A stretch of 5,233 bases of DNA from an uncultured Eubacteriales bacterium (GCA_934474225.1 CAKSLU010000055.1:1-5233), one strand, 5' to 3'; shown: positions 1 to 5,221, counted from the first letter of the stretch. The notes: generated by a model not told the origin, from the letters alone. Program-made: numbers and translations.

Positions 1-210
1 GATCGCGAGATCGGCGCAGGCACGTTTGTGGTGAACGCCTACCGCTTCGGCATGTTTACCGGGGCGCTGCGCGGGCATCTGGACAACCGCAGCGGCGTGA
101 TCCGGTTATACCCGCACGCCAGACTTGTGCCGGGGGTATTCCATGCGTCAGACTTTCCGATCGCGCTGCGCTTTTGCGAGATTCCCTATGAAAGGAGGGA
201 GAGGGCGTGA
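1..210 (+). CDS. 3' end of an unrecognised small phage-type protein (partial)
   Basis: The frame is open from the first base to a TGA at 208-210, giving at least 69 residues; the start lies before the window. GTG codons at 28 and 31 are in frame, but nothing resembling a ribosome binding site precedes them and coding continues upstream, so they are probably internal valines. The visible part has aromatic and basic residues (YRFGMF, RLYPHARLVPG, ending PYERRERA), no membrane segment and no cysteine motif; one Cys occurs near the end in RFCEIPY. I do not recognise a family. Its stop overlaps the GTG start of the next gene by four bases (GTGA, 207-210), which implies shared transcription and probably translational coupling. 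It is judged real because the frame is open with plausible codon use and the overlap is the same arrangement seen at three other junctions here. Confidence 0.6.
   Translation, partial: DREIGAGTFVVNAYRFGMFTGALRGHLDNRSGVIRLYPHARLVPGVFHASDFPIALRFCEIPYERRERA
191..200 (+). promoter_or_regulatory. Ribosome binding site for the gene at 207
   Basis: AAAGGAGGGA is a near-perfect Shine-Dalgarno match inside the end of the preceding gene. It lies six bases before the GTG at 207 and fixes that codon as the start, even though it is not ATG. Confidence 0.75.
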
Positions 211-413
211 AGGTATACGAGCTGATGCATCTGCTGGGGACCTGCCCGGCGGGCGCAGAGATACATGTGTCGAAAGGGCTGGGGCGGGACAATCTTGCCG
301 ACCTTGTAAAGGAATTCGATGACGACTGCGTGGAAGTCGGCGGTACGGTCATTGATTTCGACAAGCGCACCGTCGTCACGAAGGACGATACGGTTGAGTT
401 GTATTTGAGTTAA
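207..413 (+). CDS. Small acidic protein of unknown function, 68 aa
   Basis: This starts at GTG 207, six bases after an AAAGGAGGGA site, and ends at TAA 411-413. The start overlaps the previous stop by four bases. The protein begins MKVYELMHLLGTCPAGAEIHV, a pattern like small phage proteins in which an N-terminal helix (KVYELMHLL) is followed by P-x-G-A-E and a beta strand. The rest is acidic (EFDDDC, IDFDK) and strand-like, ending VELYLS. The two cysteines (13 and about 41) do not form a metal-binding pair. There is no signal peptide or membrane segment, so it is probably cytosolic. No function can be assigned; the resemblance to phage proteins is from memory, not a search. Confidence 0.7.
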   Translation: MKVYELMHLLGTCPAGAEIHVSKGLGRDNLADLVKEFDDDCVEVGGTVIDFDKRTVVTKDDTVELYLS

Positions 414-427
414 AGGAGGAAACAGAC

Positions 428-793
428 ATGGGAACTTGCGAATACTGCGGGCAGGTGCTCGCGGGTGCGGAAACCGACGAGGAGGCGACGGCGGAATGTC
501 TTTGCTTCGAGGCGACGGCGCGGCGCAAGCGGGTCAATGCCGCCAAGGAGGCAAAGAAGATCGTCGACGAACTGTTCGGCGCCGGCGCGGAGGCGCGCGG
601 GCTTGTCCCGCTTGCCGACGGCGCGGTCCTTGCGCTGCGCGCGCTGGTGGATCTGATCGGCCGCGGGGACATCCAAAAGGTGGCCGTGGTCGTACCGGCA
701 ATCTGCACGGTGCGCATCGCCATCAGCGGGAACAAAATCACGGTGGACCGCGTGGAGGGAAAGAAGGTGTCGGGCGTTGCCGGGGAGAACTGA
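428..793 (+). CDS. Small protein with an N-terminal putative zinc-binding Cys motif, 121 aa
   Basis: This starts at ATG 428, seven bases after AAAGGAGGA (412-420), and ends at TGA 791-793. The N-terminus carries C4-x2-C7 (CEYCGQ) and C24-x-C26 (CLC), a four-cysteine arrangement that could bind one zinc ion. A long charged helix follows (about 27-50, rich in Ala, Lys, Arg and Glu), then a second helix around 63-82 (ADGAVLALRALVDLIG). The C-terminal third is strand-like and basic (KVAVVVPAICTVRIAIS, NKITVDRVEGKKV). The design of a small zinc-ribbon head, a helix and a beta tail is frequent among phage accessory proteins, some of which bind nucleic acid, but I know no assigned function for this one. 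It stands seven bases before the putative start of the next small gene and is probably in the same operon. Confidence 0.75.
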   Translation: MGTCEYCGQVLAGAETDEEATAECLCFEATARRKRVNAAKEAKKIVDELFGAGAEARGLVPLADGAVLALRALVDLIGRGDIQKVAVVVPAICTVRIAISGNKITVDRVEGKKVSGVAGEN

Positions 794-800
794 CAAAGCC

Positions 801-944
801 GTGCGGGCGCAGATGAACGCGACGGTACAGGCCTATCTTGCACGGCTTCCCGAGCCGCGAGAGCTGCCGGAGAAAATTGAAATCACAATCCGATATAAGG
901 AAGGAGTCGAGCGGCACGAGATTCCGCTCGGGAATGGAAGATGA
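801..944 (+). CDS. Very short hypothetical protein, 47 aa
   Basis: An open frame runs from GTG 801 to TGA 942-944, filling a gap between two clear genes that would otherwise hold no gene. The product (MRAQMNATVQAYLARLPEPR at the start, then strand-like IEITIRYKEGVERHEIPLGNGR) has a helix followed by a two-strand segment and looks protein-like rather than random. Its stop overlaps the next start as ATGA (941-944), the same arrangement seen elsewhere in the window. The start is uncertain: GTG 801 has GGGGAG at 782-787, rather distant at 13 bases; ATG 813 (43 aa) has no good site; TTG 777 would overlap the previous gene. The 3' end of this gene also contains the hairpin described separately. No family is recognised. 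Confidence 0.6.
   Translation: MRAQMNATVQAYLARLPEPRELPEKIEITIRYKEGVERHEIPLGNGR
897..940 (+). promoter_or_regulatory. Distant Shine-Dalgarno with bridging hairpin before the gene at 941
   Basis: AAGGAAGGAG (897-906) is a strong Shine-Dalgarno sequence, but the only start codon it could serve, ATG 941, is 34 bases away. Between them lies a perfect inverted repeat, CGAGCGG (908-914) and CCGCTCG (924-930), with a nine-base loop and a possible closing U-G pair (907/931). If folded, the hairpin leaves nine unpaired bases (932-940) between the Shine-Dalgarno and ATG, an optimal distance. Hairpins that shorten this distance are known from phage T4 (genes 38 and 25). The direct site just before ATG (GGAATGGAAG, 931-940) is weak and too close. 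The pairing is seen in the sequence; the function is inferred. Confidence 0.45.
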
Positions 945-1282
945 CAACAAGAGAAAAAGCCTATGCGAAGCTGGAGGAGCTGAAGCAGCTTGTACTTTCG
1001 GGGACTGAGCCGGGAGAAGCACACAACCGTCTGCTGCAGCAGGTCGTACAGGCCTACGCGGTGGTGCTTGCCGATGCAATCGATCCGTGCTACCAAGTGG
1101 AGCTGCCGTACATTTTGGCGGCGCTGAAAATCACGACATCCAATATCGAAAAGGCGGCGGGCAAGGATGCTGTGGAAATTGCAGACGGCATTGCGAAGGT
1201 GTTTTCCGTGGCGGCGGTCGTTTTACCGGCGGACAGCCCCTTCACCGATGCTGCCCGCGCTGCGGCGGAGGCAGACCTGTGA
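941..1282 (+). CDS. Helical protein of unknown function, 113 aa
   Basis: This starts at ATG 941, overlapping the previous stop by four bases, and ends at TGA 1280-1282. The frame has a stop at 896-898 and no other ATG, GTG or TTG between it and 941, so the start is secure. The protein is almost wholly helical: a charged N-terminal helix (TREKAYAKLEELKQLVLSG), a second helix (HNRLLQQVVQAYAVVLADAI), then LPYILAALKITTSNIEKAAG and a hydrophobic segment (DGIAKVFSVAAVVLPA) before an Ala-rich end. The hydrophobic stretches are interrupted by charged residues, so a soluble helical bundle is more likely than a membrane protein. I do not recognise the family. It overlaps the downstream gene as GTGA (1279-1282), suggesting coupled translation of at least three consecutive genes. 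Confidence 0.75.
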   Translation: MTTREKAYAKLEELKQLVLSGTEPGEAHNRLLQQVVQAYAVVLADAIDPCYQVELPYILAALKITTSNIEKAAGKDAVEIADGIAKVFSVAAVVLPADSPFTDAARAAAEADL

Positions 1283-1611
1283 AAAAAGCCGAGAAGAACT
1301 ATGTGGTGGTCATCCCGGCGGACGTGCGGCCGCATGTCAAGCGCATAAACGACGGCAGCCCGGTCGGCCGGGCGCTGTCCTGCCTTGTAGGCGGGTCGCT
1401 GTGGTATCGCAGCGCGGAGAACGGGCTTGTACTGGTCACGGGAGAGGGCGACCGCCCGGACGGCAAGCTGAATGCGACCGCGACCGCTTTGCACGGCGGT
1501 GCGCTTGTGCGCGGTGACGCGGTGCTGATGCGGTTCGGCGCAGACGACATCGAGATGTACACCAAAGCGGAGGCACAGGCGGTGGCGCAGGTGCTGCACA
1601 ATGTGATGTGA
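1279..1611 (+). CDS. DUF3846-like phage protein, 110 aa
   Basis: This starts at GTG 1279, seven bases after GGAGG (1267-1271), and ends at TGA 1609-1611. The open frame extends further upstream, but that part lies inside the preceding gene; the site and the GTGA overlap favour GTG 1279. The order of elements resembles DUF3846, a small family from phages and Gram-positive bacteria: an N-terminal strand (NYVVVIPADV), then PHVKRIND (19-25), a helix ending in LVGG (36-39), a strand pair around NGLVLVTGEG (49-57), GKLNATATAL (62-71, compare the family's LPLNRAL-like segment), and a G-D-A-V-L-M-R strand (79-85) followed by a C-terminal helix. The family's function is unknown. The assignment rests on remembered pattern similarity and needs a profile search; the gene itself is secure. 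Confidence 0.7.
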   Translation: MKKAEKNYVVVIPADVRPHVKRINDGSPVGRALSCLVGGSLWYRSAENGLVLVTGEGDRPDGKLNATATALHGGALVRGDAVLMRFGADDIEMYTKAEAQAVAQVLHNVM

Positions 1612-1619
1612 AAGGAAGG
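1611..1619 (+). promoter_or_regulatory. Ribosome binding site deciding the methyltransferase start
   Basis: AAAGGAAGG lies nine bases before ATG 1629. An in-frame GTG at 1608 would place this site inside the coding region and has no site of its own, so ATG 1629 is chosen. The resulting protein begins MTGLVVDNFAGGGG, with motif I at the usual distance from the N-terminus. Confidence 0.7.
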
Positions 1620-1628
1620 CGTGACAGA

Positions 1629-3239
1629 ATGACCGGGCTTGTTGTAGACAACTTTGCCGGAGGCGGAGGGGCTTCGACCGGCATCGAGATGGCGATCGGG
1701 CGCAGCGTGGATATTGCAATCAACCATGACCCGGATGCAATCGCCATGCACCGCGCCAATCACCCAGCGACGCGGCACTATTGCGAGGATGTATGGCAGG
1801 TTGACCCTGTGGCAGCTTGCGCGGGCGTCCCGGTCGCGCTTGCCTGGTTCTCCCCTGACTGCACGCATTTCAGCCGCGCAAAGGGCGGCAAGCCTGTGGA
1901 CAAAAACATCCGCGGTCTTGCTTGGGTAACGGTCAAATGGGCTGCACTGGTTCGTCCCGCCGTGATTATGTTGGAAAATGTGCCGGAGATTCGCACATGG
2001 GGACCGCTCGGCGCGGACGGCAAGCCCATCAAGGCGCGCGCCGGTGAAACCTTTGACGGCTTTGTAAAGGCGCTGACCACAGGCATCCCGCAGACGCATC
2101 CGACGTTTGCCGAGATGTGCGATGCGCTGGGCATTGCGCAGGATTCCGAACTGGCGCAGAAGATTTCGCGCGGGCTGGGGTATGACCTGGACTACAAGGT
2201 TTTGAAATCCTGCGACTACGGCGCGCCGACGACAAGGACAAGGTTTTACATGATTGCGCGGTCGGACGGTCGTCCGATTGTGTGGGCAGAACCGACGCAT
2301 GCGCCGAGGGACAGTGCAGATGTCAAGGCTGGACGCAAAATGCCGTATCATACCGCCGCCGAGTGCATTGACTGGTCGATACCCTGCCAAAGCATCTTCG
2401 GGCGCAAAAAGCCGCTGGCGGAAAACACGATGCGGAGGATTGCAAGGGGCATTCAAAAATTTGTGGTCGAGAATCCGGAGCCGTTTATCGTGCCGATTGG
2501 CTACGGAGAGCGGGACGGACAAGCGCCGCGCGTGAACAGTATCGACCGCCCGCTTGGAACGGTTGTTACCGGCGGGAAGCACTACCTTGTCGCCCCGACG
2601 CTGATACAGTATCACAGCGAGACAGGCAAGGATGAGGTGCGCGGGCAGGAGCTGGACAAGCCGATTATGACCGTTGATACATCACCGCGCTACGCATTGT
2701 CCGTCGCGCATATCATGAAAAACTACGCCGGAGGATATACCGGCGCGGGAAGCGCAGCGGATGCCCCGCTTGACACGGTCACAGCCAAAGACCACAACGC
2801 CATTGTGACCGCACACATCATGACAATGCGCAACAACATGGACGGTCAGCCTGCCGACGAGCCGCTGACGACCATCTCCTGCAGCGGTGCGCATCACGCG
2901 GAGGTGCAGGCGTTTTTGGTCAAATATTTTTCAAACGGCGCGGCAAAGCCGGTCGACGAGCCGCTGGACACCGTCACGACAAAAGACCGTTTTGCGCTGG
3001 TGACCATCCACGGTGAGCAGTACATCATCACGGACATCAAGATGCGCATGCTACAGCCGCGCGAACTTTTCAACGCGCAGGGCTTCCCGCGGGACTATGT
3101 GATTGACCACGACGCAGACGGACATCCATACGGCAAAAGCAAGCAGGTTGCCCGCTGCGGCAATGCGGTGACGCCGCCTGTGCCTGCCGCGCTGGTGCGG
3201 GCGAACCTTCCGGAGATGTGCAAGGGGGTGAGCGCATGA
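1629..3239 (+). CDS. C5 cytosine-specific DNA methyltransferase, phage orphan type, 536 aa
   Basis: Members of this family transfer a methyl group from S-adenosylmethionine to carbon 5 of cytosine in DNA. Motif I (DNFAGGGGAS, 7-16) binds the cofactor. Motif IV is WFSPDCTHFS (73-82) with catalytic Cys78; motif VI is ENVPE (116-120); motif VIII is TRTRFYMIA (202-210). A motif IX-like segment (MLQPRELFNAQGFPRDY, 474-490) and motif X (GNAVTPPVPAAL, 511-522) close the fold. Motif IV carries Asp where Pro normally precedes the Cys, and Thr for Gln; SPDC forms are common in phage members, so activity is still expected. At 536 residues it is longer than many members because the target-recognition region (about 305-461) holds five degenerate repeats. 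No restriction endonuclease lies in the window, so a role protecting phage DNA or acting as a solitary methylase is inferred; the target sequence cannot be read off. Its TGA overlaps the next ATG (3236-3239). Confidence 0.95.
   Translation: MTGLVVDNFAGGGGASTGIEMAIGRSVDIAINHDPDAIAMHRANHPATRHYCEDVWQVDPVAACAGVPVALAWFSPDCTHFSRAKGGKPVDKNIRGLAWVTVKWAALVRPAVIMLENVPEIRTWGPLGADGKPIKARAGETFDGFVKALTTGIPQTHPTFAEMCDALGIAQDSELAQKISRGLGYDLDYKVLKSCDYGAPTTRTRFYMIARSDGRPIVWAEPTHAPRDSADVKAGRKMPYHTAAECIDWSIPCQSIFGRKKPLAENTMRRIARGIQKFVVENPEPFIVPIGYGERDGQAPRVNSIDRPLGTVVTGGKHYLVAPTLIQYHSETGKDEVRGQELDKPIMTVDTSPRYALSVAHIMKNYAGGYTGAGSAADAPLDTVTAKDHNAIVTAHIMTMRNNMDGQPADEPLTTISCSGAHHAEVQAFLVKYFSNGAAKPVDEPLDTVTTKDRFALVTIHGEQYIITDIKMRMLQPRELFNAQGFPRDYVIDHDADGHPYGKSKQVARCGNAVTPPVPAALVRANLPEMCKGVSA
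2541..3011 (+). repeat. Five degenerate tandem repeats coding the methyltransferase target-recognition region
   Basis: The protein repeat has the form D-x-P-L-x-T-V-T followed by about six residues, then a hydrophobic A-L-V strand. The conserved Pro residues fall at 308, 345, 380, 412 and 445, a period of 32-37 residues. Copies begin RPLGTVVT, KPIMTVDT, APLDTVTA, EPLTTISC and EPLDTVTT. Some similarity survives in the DNA: CGACGAGCCGCTG occurs at 2855-2867 and again at 2954-2966, exactly 99 bases (33 codons) later, in the same frame. Copies three and five are closest to each other (PLDTVT-x-KD). Repeats of this kind are familiar to me in phage cytosine methylases, but their structural role is not established here. 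Confidence 0.8.
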
Positions 3240-4219
3240 GTAGATACATATATGCCGACGCACAGAAAGAAAGGGCGAAAATGAACAAGCACACGAGCGC
3301 TGACCTAAAGCAAATGCAATCCCTTCCGCTTGACATCAAAATCGAAATGACCAAGCGCCGCATCAAGAAGTGGTACGAGGCATTTGACGGCAATGTGTAT
3401 GTCTCTTTTTCCGGAGGCAAGGACAGCACAGTTCTGTTACATATCGCCCGTCAAATGTACCCGGACATTCCTGCGGTGTTTGTCGATACAGGTCTCGAAT
3501 ACCCCGAAATAAGAGATTTTGTCAAAAGCATTGCTGATGTAACATGGCTAAAATCGGAAATGAACTTCCGAAAGGTCATAGAAACATACGGCTACCCACT
3601 TGCAAGCAAAGAAATTTCCAAACAAATAAGCGCAGCCCGGCGAGGTGCGAAAAATGCAATCCTCGCTTTTGACGGCAAAGATGTCGCAGGAAACGAAACC
3701 GAGTACAGGAAGCGATATAAAAAATGGAAATTTCTATACGAAAGCAATATTCCAATTTCGGAAAAATGCTGTGAAGTTATGAAAAAGAAGCCTGCAAAGA
3801 GATATGAGAAAGAAACCGGGAGAAAGCCAATTATTGCGACCATGGCTTGCGAGAGCGTTATGCGTCAAACACAATGGCTTAAAACAGGCTGCAATGCATT
3901 TGATAGTGCACGAAAGATATCTACACCGCTGGCATTTTGGACGGATCAAGATATACTGCTATACCTCAGAACTTACGCCGTGCCATATTGCCCAATCTAT
4001 GGCGAAATCGTAGACGAAAACGGGAAGCTGAAAACGACAGGAGTTTCACGAACTGGCTGTATGTTCTGCATGTTCGGCGCGCATCTTGAAAAGGAACCTA
4101 ACCGATTCCAGCGCATGAAAATCACGCATCCGAAGATTCATGATTACTGCATGAAGCCCATGGCTGATGGGGGTCTTGGGCTTGCCAAAGTATTGGACTT
4201 TATCGGCGTGAAGCATTGA
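3236..4219 (+). CDS. PAPS reductase-superfamily (ATP-pyrophosphatase) protein, 327 aa
   Basis: The N-terminal half has the PP-loop signature SFSGGKDSTVLL (57-68), which binds the pyrophosphate of ATP or an adenylyl nucleotide, followed by FVDTGLEYPE (82-91), as in PAPS reductases, sulfate adenylyltransferase subunit 2 and DndC. Distinctive downstream parts are EKCCEVMKKKP (176-186), MACESVMRQTQW (203-214), YCPIYGEI (251-258) and GCMFCMFG (274-281). Cys178 or 179, 252, 275 and 278 form a set that could hold a [4Fe-4S] cluster, as in related Fe-S members. True assimilatory sulfate reduction is unlikely in this setting; such phage-borne homologues are usually annotated only as phosphoadenosine phosphosulfate reductase family, substrate unknown. 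Starting at ATG 3236, five bases after AAGGGGGTG (3222-3230), it overlaps the methyltransferase stop by four bases. It is notably AT-richer than upstream genes, with A-rich codons, suggesting separate acquisition. Family assignment is firm; reaction is not. Confidence 0.9.
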   Translation: MSRYIYADAQKERAKMNKHTSADLKQMQSLPLDIKIEMTKRRIKKWYEAFDGNVYVSFSGGKDSTVLLHIARQMYPDIPAVFVDTGLEYPEIRDFVKSIADVTWLKSEMNFRKVIETYGYPLASKEISKQISAARRGAKNAILAFDGKDVAGNETEYRKRYKKWKFLYESNIPISEKCCEVMKKKPAKRYEKETGRKPIIATMACESVMRQTQWLKTGCNAFDSARKISTPLAFWTDQDILLYLRTYAVPYCPIYGEIVDENGKLKTTGVSRTGCMFCMFGAHLEKEPNRFQRMKITHPKIHDYCMKPMADGGLGLAKVLDFIGVKH

Positions 4220-4232
4220 AAGGAGACAAATC

Positions 4233-4766
4233 ATGAAATCTGTACTGATAAGCATCCACCCGAAGCGGTGCGGGCTGATTGCCTCGGGCAAAAAGACCAT
4301 CGAGGTGCGCAAGACATATCCAAAGCTGCCGACGCCGTTCAGGTGCTACATCTATTGCACGCAAGACAAACGGCTTTCGTTTTGGAAAAGCAAAACATAT
4401 GCCTATGCAGACGACAGAAGCCACAATATGTTTGATATACGCGGCAACGGCAAGGTCATCGGCGAGTTTGTGTGCGACCTGATAGGCTTGCACCATAGCA
4501 CTGATATACCGTCGTCGTGCGTCCCGGTAGAGGAGCTTGAAAAATATGCAAACGGCAAGAGGCTTGCACGCTGGCACATTTCCGATGTAAAAATCTACGA
4601 CAAGCCGAAAGAGTTGGGAAGCTTTTGGAAAGCTGGCAAGTGTCCGTATGCTGCCGAAAGCGGTTGCACATACGAATACTTTTGTTTCCGTGCCGGGCAA
4701 GCACAAAGATGCGGCGAAACGCTTACCCGTCCGCCGCAGTCATGGTGCTATGTGGATGCAGAGTGA
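4233..4766 (+). CDS. ASCH-domain protein with Cys-containing C-terminal tail, 177 aa
   Basis: This starts at ATG 4233, six bases after AAAGGAGA (4219-4226), and ends at TGA 4764-4766. Residues 3-30 carry the ASCH hallmark: SVLISIHPKRCGLIASGKK followed by TIEVRKTYPK, including the G-x-K-x-x-E-x-R motif (19-26). The strand pair FRCYIYCT (36-43) and KVIGEFVCDLIG (74-85) continue the beta-barrel. ASCH domains are PUA-like folds thought to bind RNA or modified nucleosides; one bacterial member (YqfB) hydrolyses N4-acetylcytidine. After WHISDVKIYDKPKEL (114-128) comes a tail with Cys137, 145, 151, 160 and 172 and the segment LTRPPQSWCYV (164-174), possibly metal-binding. Such tails are familiar from Firmicute phage homologues. 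It follows the PAPS reductase-like gene by 13 bases and shares its lower GC content, so the two probably travel and act together. Family assignment is firm; the ligand is unknown. Confidence 0.9.
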   Translation: MKSVLISIHPKRCGLIASGKKTIEVRKTYPKLPTPFRCYIYCTQDKRLSFWKSKTYAYADDRSHNMFDIRGNGKVIGEFVCDLIGLHHSTDIPSSCVPVEELEKYANGKRLARWHISDVKIYDKPKELGSFWKAGKCPYAAESGCTYEYFCFRAGQAQRCGETLTRPPQSWCYVDAE

Positions 4767-4801
4767 ACATTACAAATAAGAATAACAGGAGATGATACTT
4801 T
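4767..4801 (+). other. Longest intergenic gap, AT-rich
   Basis: These 35 bases are the largest non-coding spacer in the window. They are AT-rich (TTACAAATAAGAATAA) and contain the AGGAGA ribosome binding site for the next gene. I see no hairpin with a T-run and no clear pair of -35 and -10 boxes, so neither a terminator nor a promoter is called. The gap may mark the downstream edge of the low-GC cassette. Confidence 0.4.
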
Positions 4802-5221
4802 ATGCAGATGAGCTACGGAGAGATCGTGCGATCCTACAAGGAGGCAAAAGAGCCGAAGAAGCAGATCGGTGTGCTGGCGGATCTGAATGCGGTCGGCAGG
4901 GACGAGATCGCGAAGATCCTGTACGATGCGGGCGAGATCAGCAAGATGACCTACGGGCAGTATCAGCGACACGGAAAGAAGGCGAAGAAAACGGAGCCAA
5001 CCGAGACGGCAGAGGTATGCGAGCAGGCCGCCTCGGACGATAAACCGTGTCGGGCGCCCGAAAAAACCGAAAATGTGTATGTGCCGGAGGCGGTGATCGA
5101 GATGGTGAAAGACACGCTGGCAGAACTGAAAAGCGCTTACGGCAATGCAAAAAAAGTCGTCGTGCAGTATGAGGAGATGGAGGCGTTCCTCGCGGCGGCG
5201 ACGGCGGACAAAGCAGAATAA
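4802..5221 (+). CDS. Phage-type protein with helix-turn-helix-like N-terminus and helical C-terminus, 139 aa
   Basis: This starts at ATG 4802, nine bases after AGGAGA (4787-4792), and ends at TAA 5219-5221; ATG 4808 is a possible but more distant start. The N-terminal part (about 4-48) is helical, and KQIGVLADLNAVGRDEIAKILYDAG reads as helix, turn, helix (about 20-44), similar to small phage proteins beginning MSYGEIVRSYK. A charged, low-complexity linker follows (about 57-90, with GKKAKKTEPTETAE). The C-terminal helix (93-133, VYVPEAVIEMVKDTLAELKS onwards) could form a coiled coil for oligomerisation. There is no membrane segment. A DNA-binding or regulatory role is possible from the layout but not demonstrated. 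GC content rises again relative to the two genes before it. Confidence 0.8.
   Translation: MQMSYGEIVRSYKEAKEPKKQIGVLADLNAVGRDEIAKILYDAGEISKMTYGQYQRHGKKAKKTEPTETAEVCEQAASDDKPCRAPEKTENVYVPEAVIEMVKDTLAELKSAYGNAKKVVVQYEEMEAFLAAATADKAE

Noticed and set aside
1358..1373. A 6-bp GC hairpin with a TCGG loop
   Set aside because: It is inside a coding region, has no T-run after it and is far from any start codon. Such short GC stems arise often by chance in DNA this rich in GC.
1608..1628. GTG 1608 as the methyltransferase start
   Set aside because: It has no ribosome binding site of its own, and the good site at 1611-1619 would lie within the coding region; ATG 1629 fits that site.
2262..2277. Inverted repeat TCGGAC/GTCCGA
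   Set aside because: It is within the methyltransferase coding region, short, and explained by its codons; no regulatory context.
1299..2615. A 438-residue open frame on the - strand
   Set aside because: It lies opposite the DUF3846-like gene and the methyltransferase, whose motifs are unmistakable. Long antisense frames are expected opposite GC-rich coding DNA, and this product has no recognisable domain.
2541..3011. CRISPR array or DNA-level repeat element
   Set aside because: The repeats are degenerate at the DNA level, keep the reading frame and encode a protein repeat; there are no identical direct repeats with unique spacers.
3218..3235. GTG 3218 as the start of the PAPS reductase-like gene
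   Set aside because: It would lengthen the overlap with the methyltransferase and place the GGGGGTGAG site inside the gene; ATG 3236 has the better spacing and the typical ATGA overlap.
3236..4219. A complete DNA phosphorothioation (Dnd) system
   Set aside because: Only a distant DndC relative is present. No DndA, DndB, DndD or DndE homologue lies in the window, so the protein is described only at superfamily level.
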